Shown here in pieces: positions 31,474 through 42,727 of a stretch of 64,000 bases of DNA. Under the pieces are notes generated by a model. It was not told the DNA's origin and searched no databases. It saw nothing but the letters and a program-made list of their open reading frames with translations. The stretch is from Rehmannia glutinosa (lineage: Eukaryota; Streptophyta; Magnoliopsida; Lamiales; Orobanchaceae): positions 4,073,419-4,137,418 of the forward strand of contig CM071930.1 of the NCBI GenBank assembly GCA_016081115.2, written 5' to 3'. The first letter of the stretch is position 1, and each line of letters opens with the position of its first letter. The translations under genes and the position numbers were made by a program.

Positions 31474-33512
31474 ATGGCAGGTGAAATAATGGACAAGAAT
31501 GAATACCATTTTGTTCTGGTTCATGGGGATTGCCATGGAGCATGGTGTTGGTACAAATTGACAACTCTGCTGAGATCTGCACATCACAAAGTCACCGCTC
31601 TCGACTTGGCGGGCTGCGGATCGGACCTCAAACGGGTCGAGGAAGTCCGGTCCATCACCGACTATTTCGAGCCTCTAATGCTATTCATGGAGGGTCTACC
31701 AGTGGATGAGAGAGTTATATTGGTTGGGCATAGCAGGGGTGGAATTGACATTTCCATTGCCATGGAAAGATTCCCTGAAAAAATTGGTGCAGCTGTTTTT
31801 GTTACTGCTTCCATGCCTGGCCCTGATCTTGATCTTCCAACTGTCTCTAAAGAGGTATTGTTGTATTGTGTTTACATAAAGCATTCATTTTTAAAAGCAA
31901 TTTGATATAAAACAATATGGATATATTGTAATGTGTTGACAAGTGATGGTAATTGAGTTTATTCTATTTAGTAATTTGAGAGTTTGTCTTGAGACAAGGT
32001 AGTTGTGGTGGTTTCGAACAGTTTACTCGCCGGTAATCTGTAGAATTAATCTTATGGTTTAGAGAGTGTTTGGCTAAGCTTATTTAAAAGTCACGTGTTA
32101 TAAGATGTTCTTAGAGCCAATGAGATATTAGATCATATTTTAAAAATAGGTTGTTGAAGTGTTTGGATAAAACTATGATGGTAGAGCTTTTAAGATGTCA
32201 GAAATGGACCTAATGGTAAAATGATCAAAATTAAAGAATGTTGTTAAAGTAAGATTTGTTTTTGAGAAAAAGTTGGGATCTTCGTACTTTTTCTAAAAGC
32301 AGCTTATAAGGTCCTAAACAATTTTCTTTATGATCTTGTAAGCTTTTTCAAAAAAAAAAAATACCAAACATGTTTTAAGAGCTTATATAGACTCTTAAAC
32401 AAGTTATAAGGTGTTTTAAGAGCTTATAAGCTCTGACAAACACCCTCTTTTAGTCTGTCTAGTGGCTTAAAATCTTGTATTTCGCTTTTCATGTTCTACC
32501 AAGTATTCTACATTTTGGATCGATTTGGTACACAGATAAATATGTGCTCGTAAATATTTGCTAATGACAAGTTTCGAATAACACATGTAAGTTTTTTTTG
32601 GAGTTGATCCCATTTGATTTAACTCATTTATAATGGAAGGATCAACTTTTGTACTCCATTGGTTGATACGTGTGTGTTGTAAGCGGGGTTCGATTGCTTA
32701 CGAGCACGTGTGTCCCTTCCCCTATTTCCCCCATTGTGCTTAAAAAAAAAAAAATAATTCGTTTACAATGGACAGTTTGAGGGAAGATTGGATTCTCCCA
32801 TGGACAACCAGTATACTTACAGCCAAGGAAAAGACAAACCTCCAACTTCTTTCCTAATTGGCCCTAAGTTCTTGGAATCTAAACTATATCAACTTTCACC
32901 ACCTGAGGTAAGATATAATATTTAGGGATAATTGCAAAAACTACCCTGAGGTTTAGTCTAATTATAAAAAGAACCAGTTAACTTTCAAATTTACAGATAC
33001 CCCTCTTGAGGAGGCCTCTTGAATCTCGATGGTGCAATTTTGTGAACTAAAACAAAATTTCAGGGGGTATTTGTAATTTTTAAAGATAACTGGATTTGTT
33101 TTTGGTAGTCAGGCTATACCTCAGGGGTAGTTTTTGTAATTATCCCTTCTATTTCTGATTCAACTATTCTAGATGAATTGAAAACTGGATTTATGCTGGT
33201 TGTTTGATTTTGATGACAAAACAGGATTTGACTCTGGCAACATTCTTGATAAGGCCATCCCCTCTGTTTGTCAATTTTCGTTGCCCGTCGAAAGAAACTG
33301 CTCTTACAAAGGAAAATTATGGTTCCATTCCTCGTGTCTACGTTGTTTGTGAAGAGGACAACTTGATGAAGGATATGCAAAGGTGGTTGATCGATAATAA
33401 TCCGCCAGACGAGGTGAAAGTGATAAACGGTTCGGATCATATGGCCATGATGTCGAAACCACACGACTTGTGTTCCTGTTTGTTGGAGATTGGCAACAAG
33501 TATTGTTCGTGA
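31474..33512 (+). CDS. MES/SABP2-like alpha/beta-hydrolase, three exons, 266 aa
   Basis: A plant methylesterase or hydroxynitrile-lyase-family hydrolase. Relatives demethylate methyl salicylate, methyl jasmonate or methyl-IAA; the substrate here is unknown. Exons 31474-31854, 32776-32907 and 33225-33512 are all phase 0 with GT..AG borders. Exon 1 has FVLVHGDCHGAWCWYKL (oxyanion region) and the nucleophile elbow VGHSRGG (Ser87). Exon 2 has GPKFLESKLYQLSPPE. Exon 3 supplies VVCEEDNLM (Asp216) and NGSDHMAM (His243), so the triad is complete. Length fits the family (about 260 aa). The exon 2 acceptor lies three bases after a SINE target duplication and has a poor pyrimidine tract, so splicing should be checked. 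Introns hold two MITEs and one SINE. Confidence 0.85.
32063..32448. mobile_element. MITE in hydrolase intron 1 (GTGTTTGGCTAAGCTTAT type)
   Basis: The left end AGAGTGTTTGGCTAAGCTTA is complemented by AGCTCTGACAAACACCCTCT at the right. Internal AGCTTATAAG words repeat. About 385 bp, non-coding. TTTAG flanks both sides, a possible short target duplication. Confidence 0.6.
32638..32755 (+). mobile_element. SINE inserted directly before hydrolase exon 2
   Basis: A tRNA-derived retroposon of about 118 bp. An A-box-like ACTCCATTGGTTGATAC is followed by a B-box-like GGGGTTCGATTGC, and an A-rich tail ends at 32755. The flanks AACTCATTTATAATGGA (32621-32637) and AATTCGTTTACAATGGA (32756-32772) match at 14 of 17 positions and are the target duplication. 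The exon 2 acceptor follows three bases later. Confidence 0.75.
32924..33147. mobile_element. MITE in hydrolase intron 2 (AGGGATAATT type)
   Basis: Inverted ends AGGGATAATTGCAAAAACTA and TAGTTTTTGTAATTATCCCT, with CCCTGAGGTTT and its complement just inside. Flanks TTA/TTC could be a 3-bp Harbinger-type target site. The same family lies at 41225-41508 and 41590-42030. Confidence 0.7.
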
Positions 33513-34034
33513 TTTCCATTTTACATGTTCTGTGTTATATTACATATGGATAAACGTCAAGTTCATTAAGTATTTTCTTGATTGTATATACTTGGTTTTA
33601 GATTACATACGCCATTGGTGATGAATTGATAAAAGAAATGGAATGGGAATAATCAGTTATGGTCTAAGCGTTTTAGTTGAGCTTATAAGATCTTTAAATT
33701 TGTTTAGCAATTTTTTTAAAACAGATTTTATAAGCTCTCAAAATAAAATCTTTGGGAACACGAGATGATACCTAATTTGGATTATAAAATCTCAAGTGGT
33801 ATTTTTTACCCAAAAAAATGTGATAAGATTTTAAATTTAATTTCTGAATGGTTGAAGACGAATGGAAATTGACTGTATTTTATAATTATATTATGTAAAA
33901 CATTTTAGTAGATTAATTGTTATGTGTTGAAATTTTAAAGTTCAGAAAAATGGAATAACAAATTAAAAAATATATCTTATAAAATCTAAACAATCATGTG
34001 TGAGTGTGCATATCTATCTATTTATCTATCTATC
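33513..34034. other. Hydrolase 3' flank, intergenic
   Basis: AT-rich 3' flank, with no further gene. TCTA/TATC repeats precede the (TA)n tract at about 34035-34051. Confidence 0.35.
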
Positions 34035-34970
34035 TATATATATATATATATTGGTTCAAATGAGACCAAGCCCTTTAGGTAAGAACGTAAGACCATATTT
34101 AGACAATTGGATTTAATAATCAATGGTTCAGATTTTACTCCTAATTTTAGGCATAGGCGCCTCATTTAGGGGCATTAGGATATTTTCGCTCTAAAATACC
34201 AGGGATATTTTTGTAATTCTATATGTTTTGATTTGGTAACAAAAATCCTTCCATATCTACATCCCACGATTTTTGGGTCAGTTTTTTTTTTTTCAAAATT
34301 GTGACAAACACCATTTCAGTTTCTTCTCAATCAAACTCACGTCTCTTTCTCTTTCTCTGCAAATTGTGAAAGCCTCTTCTACTTGTCTAGGGTTTGGACT
34401 GTGTTCTTCTTGGCGAATTTTTCAGGGTATGGTTTTGTTTTTTTGTTCGTGTTATTGGCTTCGGTGTTTTTCGTTGAAATTGCGTGGCTTTTCGTGGATT
34501 ATTTACTGGATATCTAGGGTTGCGATTTTATGGTTGTTCGTGTTTAAGTGTGTTAATATGTCGTTTTTCTTTATTTTGCAGTTTCATATTTTCCATATTT
34601 CTTGTTCTTTTGATTTCTCATTTTTTTTACATTCCCCATTATCGAATGATTTTTTGTGTGTATTATATATACCTTTGTGTTTTGGAATTTCTGGTGTAGT
34701 TTTATGCGATGATAGATTTCGTAAGCTAATTTTTTTTAGGGCACATATGATTATGCATTTTTAGAGTATATATTTTGTATATTTAGGGTTGATATTTTGC
34801 ATATAATGCGAATTGGTTGTTATATTTCAGGCATATTGTATATGATGTATATTTATTTGATGATGTATATTTAGAGTACTAATTTTGTATAATTAGAGTA
34901 TAGTTTTTGCATACTTAGTTATGTTTTAGTGTATACTTAGTGTACGTATTTTGCATATTATATTATTTGA

Positions 34971-35408
34971 TAGATGCGAACTACGTGGACTTTGATTCTT
35001 CTATACCCTATGAGGATACGTAGACAACTTAATATTATTATTAATACTAAGCTCAAAACTTAATATTATTATCAATATTAAGTGCAAGTCCTTTTTTTTT
35101 TCCTTTTTCTTTTTATTTTAAACTAATTGCTAAATATTTTTCTAAATAAAATTATAAAAAAAAGGTTCTGTTTAATAGGAACATGGTTCCTATACGATTC
35201 GGTTAAGCGGGAACCTTTTTTTTTTTATAATTTTATTTAGAAAAATATTTAACAATTAGTTTAAAATAAAAAGAAAAAAAGGAAAAAAAGGACTTACACT
35301 TAATATTGATAATAATATTAAGTTTTGAGCTTAGTATTAAAAATAATATTAAGTTGTCTACGTATCCTCATAAGTATAAGAATCAAAGTCCACGTAGTTC
35401 GCGATCTA
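34971..35408. repeat. Foldback: about 195-bp arms around a short loop
   Basis: The left arm (34971 to about 35175) reads GCGAACTACGTGGACTTTGA, then GACAACTTAATATTATT and so on. The right arm (about 35210-35408) is its reverse complement with few mismatches. The centre holds ATAGGAAC ATG GTTCCTAT, itself a perfect 8-bp hairpin. Arm sequence is also found singly at 655-760 in the first hAT-like element, so the foldback arose by inverted duplication of part of such an element. Confidence 0.85.
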
Positions 35409-36162
35409 TTTTTTACCCTCATTACCTTTTAGTTGTGGCGTTGATCGGTCACTCCTATTTTTCTCGCTCGTTAGGTTGTATTTGTCTCTCGTGTCAATCG
35501 GATAAGTCACATGTTGACTCTAATCCTTGTGGTCGTCTCTCCGCTCTACACCAATCATTAAATAAACATTGGGCTTCTAAGGAATCGGGATGCAAACACA
35601 CGGCGTGATTCATCCAAAATATTTCCACTGGAGCTAAGCGTTTTCTCTCTCGCAATAGTTGAAGCGGGACATGCAAAACCTCTTTTGGGATGATTGAGAG
35701 GATTGGATAAAGTTGAGTTCTTTGTGATCACCATTTCAAAATATCAAAGTCTTCAATATCTGTTTCACTAAACTCGAAAAGAAGTAGTTAAATATATGTT
35801 CCTCTAGCTCACATTTGAGCTAGAGGGCCCCTGGACGTTTACTTTTTTCCTTAAGTAATCGTTGTGCAATATTAAAAATATCATAATAAACATTTTACAT
35901 TTCTTCTAGTATGTATTTACCAAAAACAAGATTGTTGGTTTTAACCTTAAAAAAATGGTTCCATCACGGTTCCATTTACGGTTCTAACAAGCGGTTAAAA
36001 ATGCGGTTCCACGGTTTTGAGACATAGGAATCGAAATCGGAACCAATCTACACGGTTTAGGTTCGGTTTTGGAACCTTTGACCACGATTACGGTTTAGGA
36101 ACCGTTGACCACGGATTCCGATTTCGGTTTGGAACCTGGTTTCGGTTCCATTTGGCCACCTA
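34971..36162. mobile_element. hAT-like element (sibling of 350-1002) with foldback, nested in element B
   Basis: The right side (35940-36162) is rich in GGTTCC and AACCG and ends TTTGGCCACC, the complement of GGTGGCCAAA at the left end of 350-1002. AAATGTTTATTATGATATT is shared in opposite orientation (590-615 and about 35876-35895). It is about 1.2 kb, with a non-coding insert at about 35410-35850. Confidence 0.6.
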
Positions 36163-36314
36163 AATAGTGGTGATGGTGGCAATCAGAGGATGGTGAAAGC
36201 GGATGCAAAGAGGCATATGAGTGATAAATTGACTGTTATGGGTGGGGGAAAGAATTGTCCAACATTAACTTTGTTGTCTGCTTCATGTTTTGGCCATTAC
36301 AATTGTACATTATA

Positions 36315-36905
36315 ATGTAATACAGAATGTACATACTAAATATGAAAACTTGTAATGATATGTACACAAAACATAATTTTGTAATATGCAGTGTATAAAT
36401 TATAAGGATCAATGCCTAATGTATTTCAATATTTTACTTGTTTTATTCTAAATATACACAATTACAAACCTATATATGCAATATTACTATTCTAAATAAG
36501 CACGCTATTAAAATTTAATGTAATATACCTTGTTCATAATAAATATGCAAATTTAGAACACTATATATGCAGAACATAAATATGCATTATGCATGGTATA
36601 AATTATAAGGACCAATGCCTAACCTATTTCAATATTTTATTTGTTTTGTTCTAAGTATACACAATCACAAACCTATATATGCAATATTACTATTCTAAAT
36701 AAGCACGCTATTAAATTTTAATGTAATACACTTTGTTCATACTGAATGTACAAATTTGGAATACTATATATGCAGAACATAAATATGCAGTATGCAAGGT
36801 ATAAATTATAAGGATCGATGCCTAATGTAGTTCAATATTTTACTTGTTTTGTTCTAAGTATACACAATAACAAAACTATACATGCAATATTTCTATTATA
36901 AATAA
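36315..36905. repeat. 203-bp tandem repeat, about 2.5 copies
   Basis: The phrase GTATAAATTATAAGGA starts at 36393, 36596 and 36799, an exact 203-bp period. Other anchors (AAGCACGCTATTAAA, ATATATGCAGAACATAAA) keep the same spacing. The unit is AT-rich with several TATGCA words. It starts with a partial copy near 36315 and fades after about 36905. Confidence 0.85.
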
Positions 36906-37206
36906 GCACATTCAATTAGCTTACAGGGACGTTCAATTAGCACATTCCATATATGCAATATTCCTAATATATGCAGGAGAGAGGAGGGTTGTTCGCGTGA
37001 TTATAGGAACGTGATCAATAACAGATCACGTCCCTTATTGTTAGCATTAATTAGCTGGCAGTTATTTTTGGTCTAATATGCGATACCTATTATACCCCTG
37101 GACATTTTTTTTGCCTATTTTTAAATGCTATAAAAAAATTCCTAGATTGGCCTTCCACTATTTTGTTTGGACGGTGTAGATGTGGTCTTACGTTCTCACC
37201 TAAAGC

Positions 37207-37231
37207 TATATATATATATATATATATATAT
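37207..37231. repeat. (TA)n tract right of element B
   Basis: A pure TA run, partner of the run before 34052. Confidence 0.85.
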
Positions 37232-37965
37232 TGCCAAATACTAAGTTTAAACTTTCTCCAAAAAAAAATGGACCTATTTTTTACGGATATAATAATATAA
37301 GAAAACAAAAATAAAAGTCAATTGTACTACATTAAAGGAGAGAGAATTACATGGAAATAGAACTTAATGACGTTTCTGTTACACAAATTAAGTATTACAT
37401 TTTCCCGAGTCTAAATGAACAAGCTAAGTAAGATAACTTAGTTTAATGTTTGAGATTTAAAATCTAAAGAACCATGATTATTTCCTTCTCTGTTAAATTA
37501 AAATAAATATTCTCAACAAATTAACTCCTCGGACTAATGAACTAAGGATGTTTTTTGTCAACAGCTTTGCCGCAGAGTATAGCATTGGTAGGTATATCAT
37601 ATTCATTTGCTAAACTTGGTGTTGGATTGTAAACTCGTAGATAAAATTGTTGTCCGAGGTATTGTCTTGCCCACATTGCTGACCTTAAATTCCACATGCC
37701 CTGGTTGTCCAATGAGACTAATATAGCTGTCCAAGATTTGGGATATACCTGTATTATGAACAAGAACTTAAAATTATGATATGGCAGAAATGTGAAAAAA
37801 TGTTGCTTTTGGTGAATGTTTAAGGTTAATTTACCTGTGTTGTGTGTCTGGTCAAAGCATCAACCAGATTGTACCCCTTCCTGCTAGCTTGTGTCCATTG
37901 TCCTGTCCCGAATCTGCTTAACAAACGAGAAAGAACTTAAGAGTCTCGGTCAGACCAAGGCATAA

Positions 37966-38480
37966 CGGCAAAATTGGTCCTCTAGCTTTAGAGCAGTGAC
38001 ATTTTACAACTTTTATTTTTTCACTTTGTAAAATAGGATTGTAATTTAAAAGATACGGCACATTAAGTACAAATGTTTCTGGGAATACATAAATTGGCTG
38101 GAATGTGATGATGTGACCACCACATCATCACTCCTAATTGGGGATTTTCAATTTCATATGGAATTAGTAATGTGATTGCTGACTAAGATTTTTTTTTGAA
38201 TGAGTGCTAAGATGCAAAATGCACATATGGAGTTTATATACAAAATGCATCCCAATTAACATCTACAATACTAATTCCGCTGAAAAATGAAAAATCCCCA
38301 ATCAGGGGGTGATAATGTGGCAACCCCATCATCAAATCCCGACCAATTTCTGAATTTCCAGTGAGTTTTCTCCTTATTGTGCTAGATTTTTTAAATTATA
38401 GTTCTATTTTTGCAAAATGAAAAATAAAAGTCCTAAAATGCCACTGTTCTACAACTACAGGACCAATTTTGCAATTAAGC
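37966..38480. mobile_element. Inverted-repeat MITE in SKS intron 6
   Basis: The left end GGCAAAATTGGTCCTCTAG is mirrored by CTACAGGACCAATTTTGC at the right, and the inner parts also pair (GATGATGTG and CCCCATCATC). About 515 bp; same family as 31020-31240. Confidence 0.7.
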
Positions 38481-38492
38481 CATCAGACAACT

Positions 38493-38871
38493 AAAGGTGC
38501 ACATTCAGTCAAACTGAAGTTCGATTTCAATTGACCAAAATCTTATACTGAGAACTGAATTTAATCGGTTCGAGTTGTTTGTAACCAAATTTTTTCTTTA
38601 TTGGTTAACCTACTTTTTATTAAAAACATATATATAAATAAATAAATTATAATTTGAAATAATTATTATAAATTTTTGTGAGCAAAAATAGTGTAAAAAT
38701 AAAAAAATAAGTATAAAATCATATATAAATATAAAAATATACATAATTTTGTTTTTAGTTCGGCTAACCAAAACCAAAAACCAAAATTGAACCAAAAAAA
38801 AAAAAAAAATTCTGGTTCAGTTTTAGTTCGATTTGGTTTGATCGGTTAATCGAATTAAGTGAACCCCTACA
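38493..38871. mobile_element. hAT-like MITE in SKS intron 6 (GGTTCGGTT-rich)
   Basis: Ends AAAGGTGCACATTC and GTGAACCCCTA are roughly inverted. Sub-terminal regions repeat GGTT, GAAC and AACC words around a very AT-rich core. No convincing 8-bp duplication. Confidence 0.5.
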
Positions 38872-39400
38872 AGGACTTATATAAAAACAATGTTTCGCAA
38901 ATGTAATAACGTACCCGACAACCCAGAAATCATAACCATCAAGATGCCACGATTGAATCGTATCCTCGTTATTCTGAAACACGATTTCAATATATTCATG
39001 GAGAGATGCTCCCAACACGGATGCGGTTAGATTAACGCCACTGCCAGATGGTGCAGTCTTGATGGAGTTTAGGCTAAAAACACCACTTATGTTGTAATAA
39101 TCAGCAAGTTTCAGAGGAGTATCAGGATTGATGTAAGAGATCCCATTGACAGCATATCTTTGCTTTTCTTTAATAACAGGTGCTGAATTAGCCAGGATAA
39201 TAGTCCTTGATGGTTTTATTTTCCCATAATGGAAAGAACCCTGAGGGTTGGGCCTAGCTGCATTTGAGGTTAGGTTCCACCTGAAAAATTACACTCTTTG
39301 AAATTAGGCTTTCTAAAATTCAATGAGAATAAAAGTTGGTTGGGGTATCAAGAATAGATGTGGTTAATTATTGAACTTATGTGGGCTTCAAAGATAAAAG

Positions 39401-39859
39401 TAGGGGTGACAATCTCCAACACGACACGAAACGACCTGAACCTAACACGATAAAACGGGTTAGAATTGACCCATTTATTATTTGGGTCATAATCATGTCA
39501 AATCCAATTAATACGAATATATAATAAATGGGTCAATTTTGGGTTGACCTGAAATCACCCACTAAACCCGTTTAACTCATTTGAAGAAGAAAATTCAACA
39601 TTATTTTTGATATTTTATATATAAATAACCCAAAATTCTCATTTTATCACAATAAACAAAAAGTTTATTCAAGGTTAAAAAATATGCATGTCATTTCGGG
39701 TCGTGTTCGGGTTAGACGTGTATTAAACAGGCCGTGTTCAGGTTGACCCATCTGACCCCGAATAATTAAACGGGTTGTTTTTGGGTTGGACAAATTTATA
39801 TAATTATCATGTCTCAACATGACCTGCGAACCCAAACACTACTCGAATTGACACCCCTA
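39401..39859. mobile_element. hAT MITE with perfect 8-bp target duplication, SKS intron 5
   Basis: 459 bp, TAGGGGTGACAAT...ATTGACACCCCTA, flanked by GATAAAAG on both sides (39393-39400 and 39860-39867). Sub-terminal regions carry many ACACGAC/GGGTCGTGTT words. A relative begins at 63583 at the right edge of the window. Confidence 0.9.
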
Positions 39860-39970
39860 GATAAAAGGCGAGAGAGGAAGTATATATTTGCTTAGGTTAA
39901 GTAATCTATTGTATTAGAAGCAAAAAATAGTTGGGATTAGGAATCAATAATTGGTAGTATTTGGAGGCAA

Positions 39971-40440
39971 AACTTCAAAATTGGTCCTGTAACCTAGGTA
40001 GATATAGTGTCAAAATTGGTCTTATTCGTTTTTAGATTTTTTATTTGGTCCTCTAAATTTTAAAATTGCTCAATTTTAGTCTTATTGCCATCGAAATATT
40101 GCACAGCAACCAGAAATAGACCTGTAAGTAACACTTGGACCATTAAAATTAGGGACTTTGATCTCTGGCTATTTTTGGGTGGCATACTAGACTTAAACAC
40201 ATCCCTCCAAATATTGTTAATGTTGATTTACATCTGACACGCCACCAAAAATAACCAAAAAAAAAACTAATTTTAAGGGATCACTTGTTAATTTCCGATG
40301 GTTTTGCAATATTCCTACGAAATTAGGACTAAAATTGAGTAAGTTTAAAACTTACAAGACCAAACAAAAACAATTAAAAATGAACATGACCAATTTTGAA
40401 CTCCCTCTAAGTTACATGACCAATTTTGCAATTTTACCGT
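39971..40440. mobile_element. Inverted-repeat MITE in SKS intron 5
   Basis: CAAAATTGGTCCTGTAAC at the left is mirrored by GTTACATGACCAATTTTGCAA at the right (one base longer at its end). Inner phrases AATTTTAGTC and GACTAAAATT also pair. About 470 bp, no ORF. Confidence 0.65.
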
Positions 40441-41224
40441 ATTTGAAAATATAAGCTAACAGTTGAATAAGCTAAAATAGATTTTTTTTGGTAAATAAGC
40501 TGTAAAAGTGTGTTGTTTGTGCATAAAAGTCAAACGAGAAGAGAAGCAAAATCATGAGTCTAAAGCACTTTATCTCATACAATTTTTTTTCCAGCCGAAA
40601 GCTGCCAATAATATACGGATGAGTCTAATTAAGTATGATTCTTGCGAGTTATACCTGAAAGATCTAGCTTGATCCATGGACCACCCAACTCCGCCCGTCG
40701 GCCCAGCCGGTATCGGCCCATAAGCGATACCATTAGAATTAGTATAGCGCAATAATGCAACGACATTAAGGACCGTTTTTGTGAACCTTGTAGACGCAAC
40801 AATATAATAGTCGTGTGGAGATTGATCTAAGGTGACAAGGACAGTCACAGTTTGGCCAACATGTACATCAAGAGAATCGTATATGTTCTGAAGTACATGA
40901 GACCCTTCAACCTCAACAAGCTTCAATTTATGGTCCTGGATTCTGAAATTAAAAGATGTGGACAACCCGATATTTGAAACCCTGAACATGTACGTTTTAC
41001 CTGGAAAATAATTATTGAAAATACAAGGTAAGAGTTTGTGTGCATAAAACGCTGGCACGATTTTGTAGTGTTATTTGTAATTAAGTCGAGAAAGATCGAT
41101 GACCACTGAAGATGGATCGACCCTGGCCGTTTATAAGGATGCCATCGGGAAAGGCAGTGGCTTTCCTGAATCGAGTATTTGTTGCAACGCCTGCAAAATT
41201 TGGCAATAATAATATTATTGATAT

Positions 41225-41508
41225 GGATAATTACAAAAATACCCTGAGGTTTAGACTAATTACAAAAAAATCCAGAGATTTTTTATAATGACAAAATATT
41301 ACTTGAGGTTTGATTTTTGTCTTACATTTAGGGACTGGGGAGGGAGTTAAATATTACTACAAATATTAGAGGAGTTTTGAATGTTTTTCGCTTCTGAAGG
41401 AGAAAAATGTATGATGGGTCAAACCTCAAAGGGGATTTTGTAAAATCTCTAGGTTTTTTTGGTAATTAGCCCAAATTTGAGTGATTTTTTTGTAATTATC
41501 CCTTATTC
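41225..41508. mobile_element. AGGGATAATT-type MITE in SKS intron 3
   Basis: Starts GGATAATTACAAAAATACCC and ends TTTTTTTGTAATTATCC; CCTGAGGTTT and its complement lie inside. Same family as 32924-33147. Confidence 0.65.
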
Positions 41509-41589
41509 ATATAAAATATATCATGGGAAGGCGAGAGGGTGAAAAATTATGCAAAACTTCCCTCATGGGAAGTTTCACTCAAATAAAAG

Positions 41590-42030
41590 GGTTAATTATA
41601 ACAATTATCCTTAAGGTTTAGTCGAATTACAAAAAAAGAAAAAAATATTCAATTAATTTTCAATCACAAATACCCATTGATACGTGTTTTCATATTAACA
41701 ATTTCACCCTCAATAGGGGTGTTTTTTTTTTGATGAAAACCCCGGGCTAGACGCATCTTACTAGCAATTGCAAATTAGGTCAATCGTAAACCACACTAGG
41801 CAAATCCGTGTGACGATGACGGGTTCAACCAAGAAAGTGTTGGTAGGGAGAATCGAACTCGTGACCTTTCGATCCCTGCACACATACTCCACCAACTTGG
41901 CAACCCTTGCGGGTTAACAATATGGGTGTTTATTATACCTTAAAGGGAGTATTAGTAAATTTGAAAGATAAATTGTTTTTTTCATTGTGAGTAGGCCAAA
42001 CCTTAATGGTAATTTTATAATTATTCTTAA
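41590..42030. mobile_element. Diverged AGGGATAATT-type MITE interrupted by a SINE
   Basis: GGGTTAATTATAACAATTAT at the left and GGTAATTTTATAATTATTCT at the right are degenerate inverted ends, with CTTAAGGTTTAG and AAACCTTAATGG inside. The SINE at 41725-41917 sits in its middle. Confidence 0.5.
41725..41917 (-). mobile_element. SINE with 14-bp target duplication, SKS intron 3
   Basis: On the minus strand it opens with AACCCGCAAGGG, then an A-box-like TTGCCAAGTTGGTGGAGTA and a B-box-like GGTCACGAGTTCGATTC. It ends in an A-tail, seen here as a T-run at 41725. The flanks CAATAGGGGTGTTT (41711-41724) and CAATATGGGTGTTT (41918-41931) differ at one base. These are the marks of a tRNA-derived SINE of 193 bp. 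Confidence 0.88.
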
Positions 42031-42727
42031 ATAAAATATGAGAGATAAAATTACCACTATTTTCATCAATAACCCATAACAACTAACAAACATGATTCCT
42101 GAGGGATTATATCTGTGACCATATTCCTCAACCATTTTCACAAATTAAATATAGTTTCTTGACATAGATATGGAGATATTAATGGATAGATGTTGCAAAA
42201 TTCAAAATTCAATATCTTATTTGGTACATAAAAACAAAATCTGACCTTGTGACTGGGGTTGTACCAATCACCAATAAGCAGGCTGAAATCTCCAGCAGGC
42301 TTAGCATATGGGACTGGAATCACTGATCTTGCATACACATTAAGTGCCCCAAATCCTCCAACAGCTCTGTGCATCAAAGTTGATGGGAAATATGTGTAGC
42401 TACCAATTTGATCCTTAGTTTGGAATTTGTATGTGAAATTTGAGTTTGGTGGGATGCCACAATTTGTTCCCAAGACACCATCTTGCCAACAATTCTTTCT
42501 CTGTTTTATCCCATTCCTAATTCATACAACAAGAATCACTCAAAAAGTTCCATCATATCCAAATTAAACTGATAATCTATGGGGAAACCCCTAAGGTTTA
42601 GCTTATTGCAAAAAAGTTCAGTTAATAATCTTTTAGAAAAATCGCAAATACCCTCTTCGGGTTTGTATTTGTTGAAAAAACTATCCCTCAGTGGTGCAAT
42701 TTGTAAAACAAAAATATATATTAAGAG

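Larger units (their letters stand above)
34052..37206. mobile_element. Element B: large non-autonomous element inside a TA microsatellite
   Basis: Flanked by (TA)n at about 34035-34051 and 37207-37231. The left end reads TTGGTTCAAATGAGACCAAG and then CCCTTTAGGTAAGAACGTAA. The reverse complement of the right end reads GCTTTAGGTGAGAACGTAAG, so the inverted repeat is about 25 bp, with the outermost 20 bp lost on the right. The end motif GGTTCAAATGAG is shared with element A. The interior is compound: a CT-rich, leader-like segment (about 34310-34570), a nested hAT-like element (34971-36162) and a 203-bp tandem repeat (36315-36905). I saw no transposase. Confidence 0.6.

Noticed and set aside
34273..34764. 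Hydrophobic 163-codon frame, membrane-protein-like
   Set aside because: T-rich low-complexity DNA inside element B; Phe/Leu richness follows from base composition, with no family match or start context.
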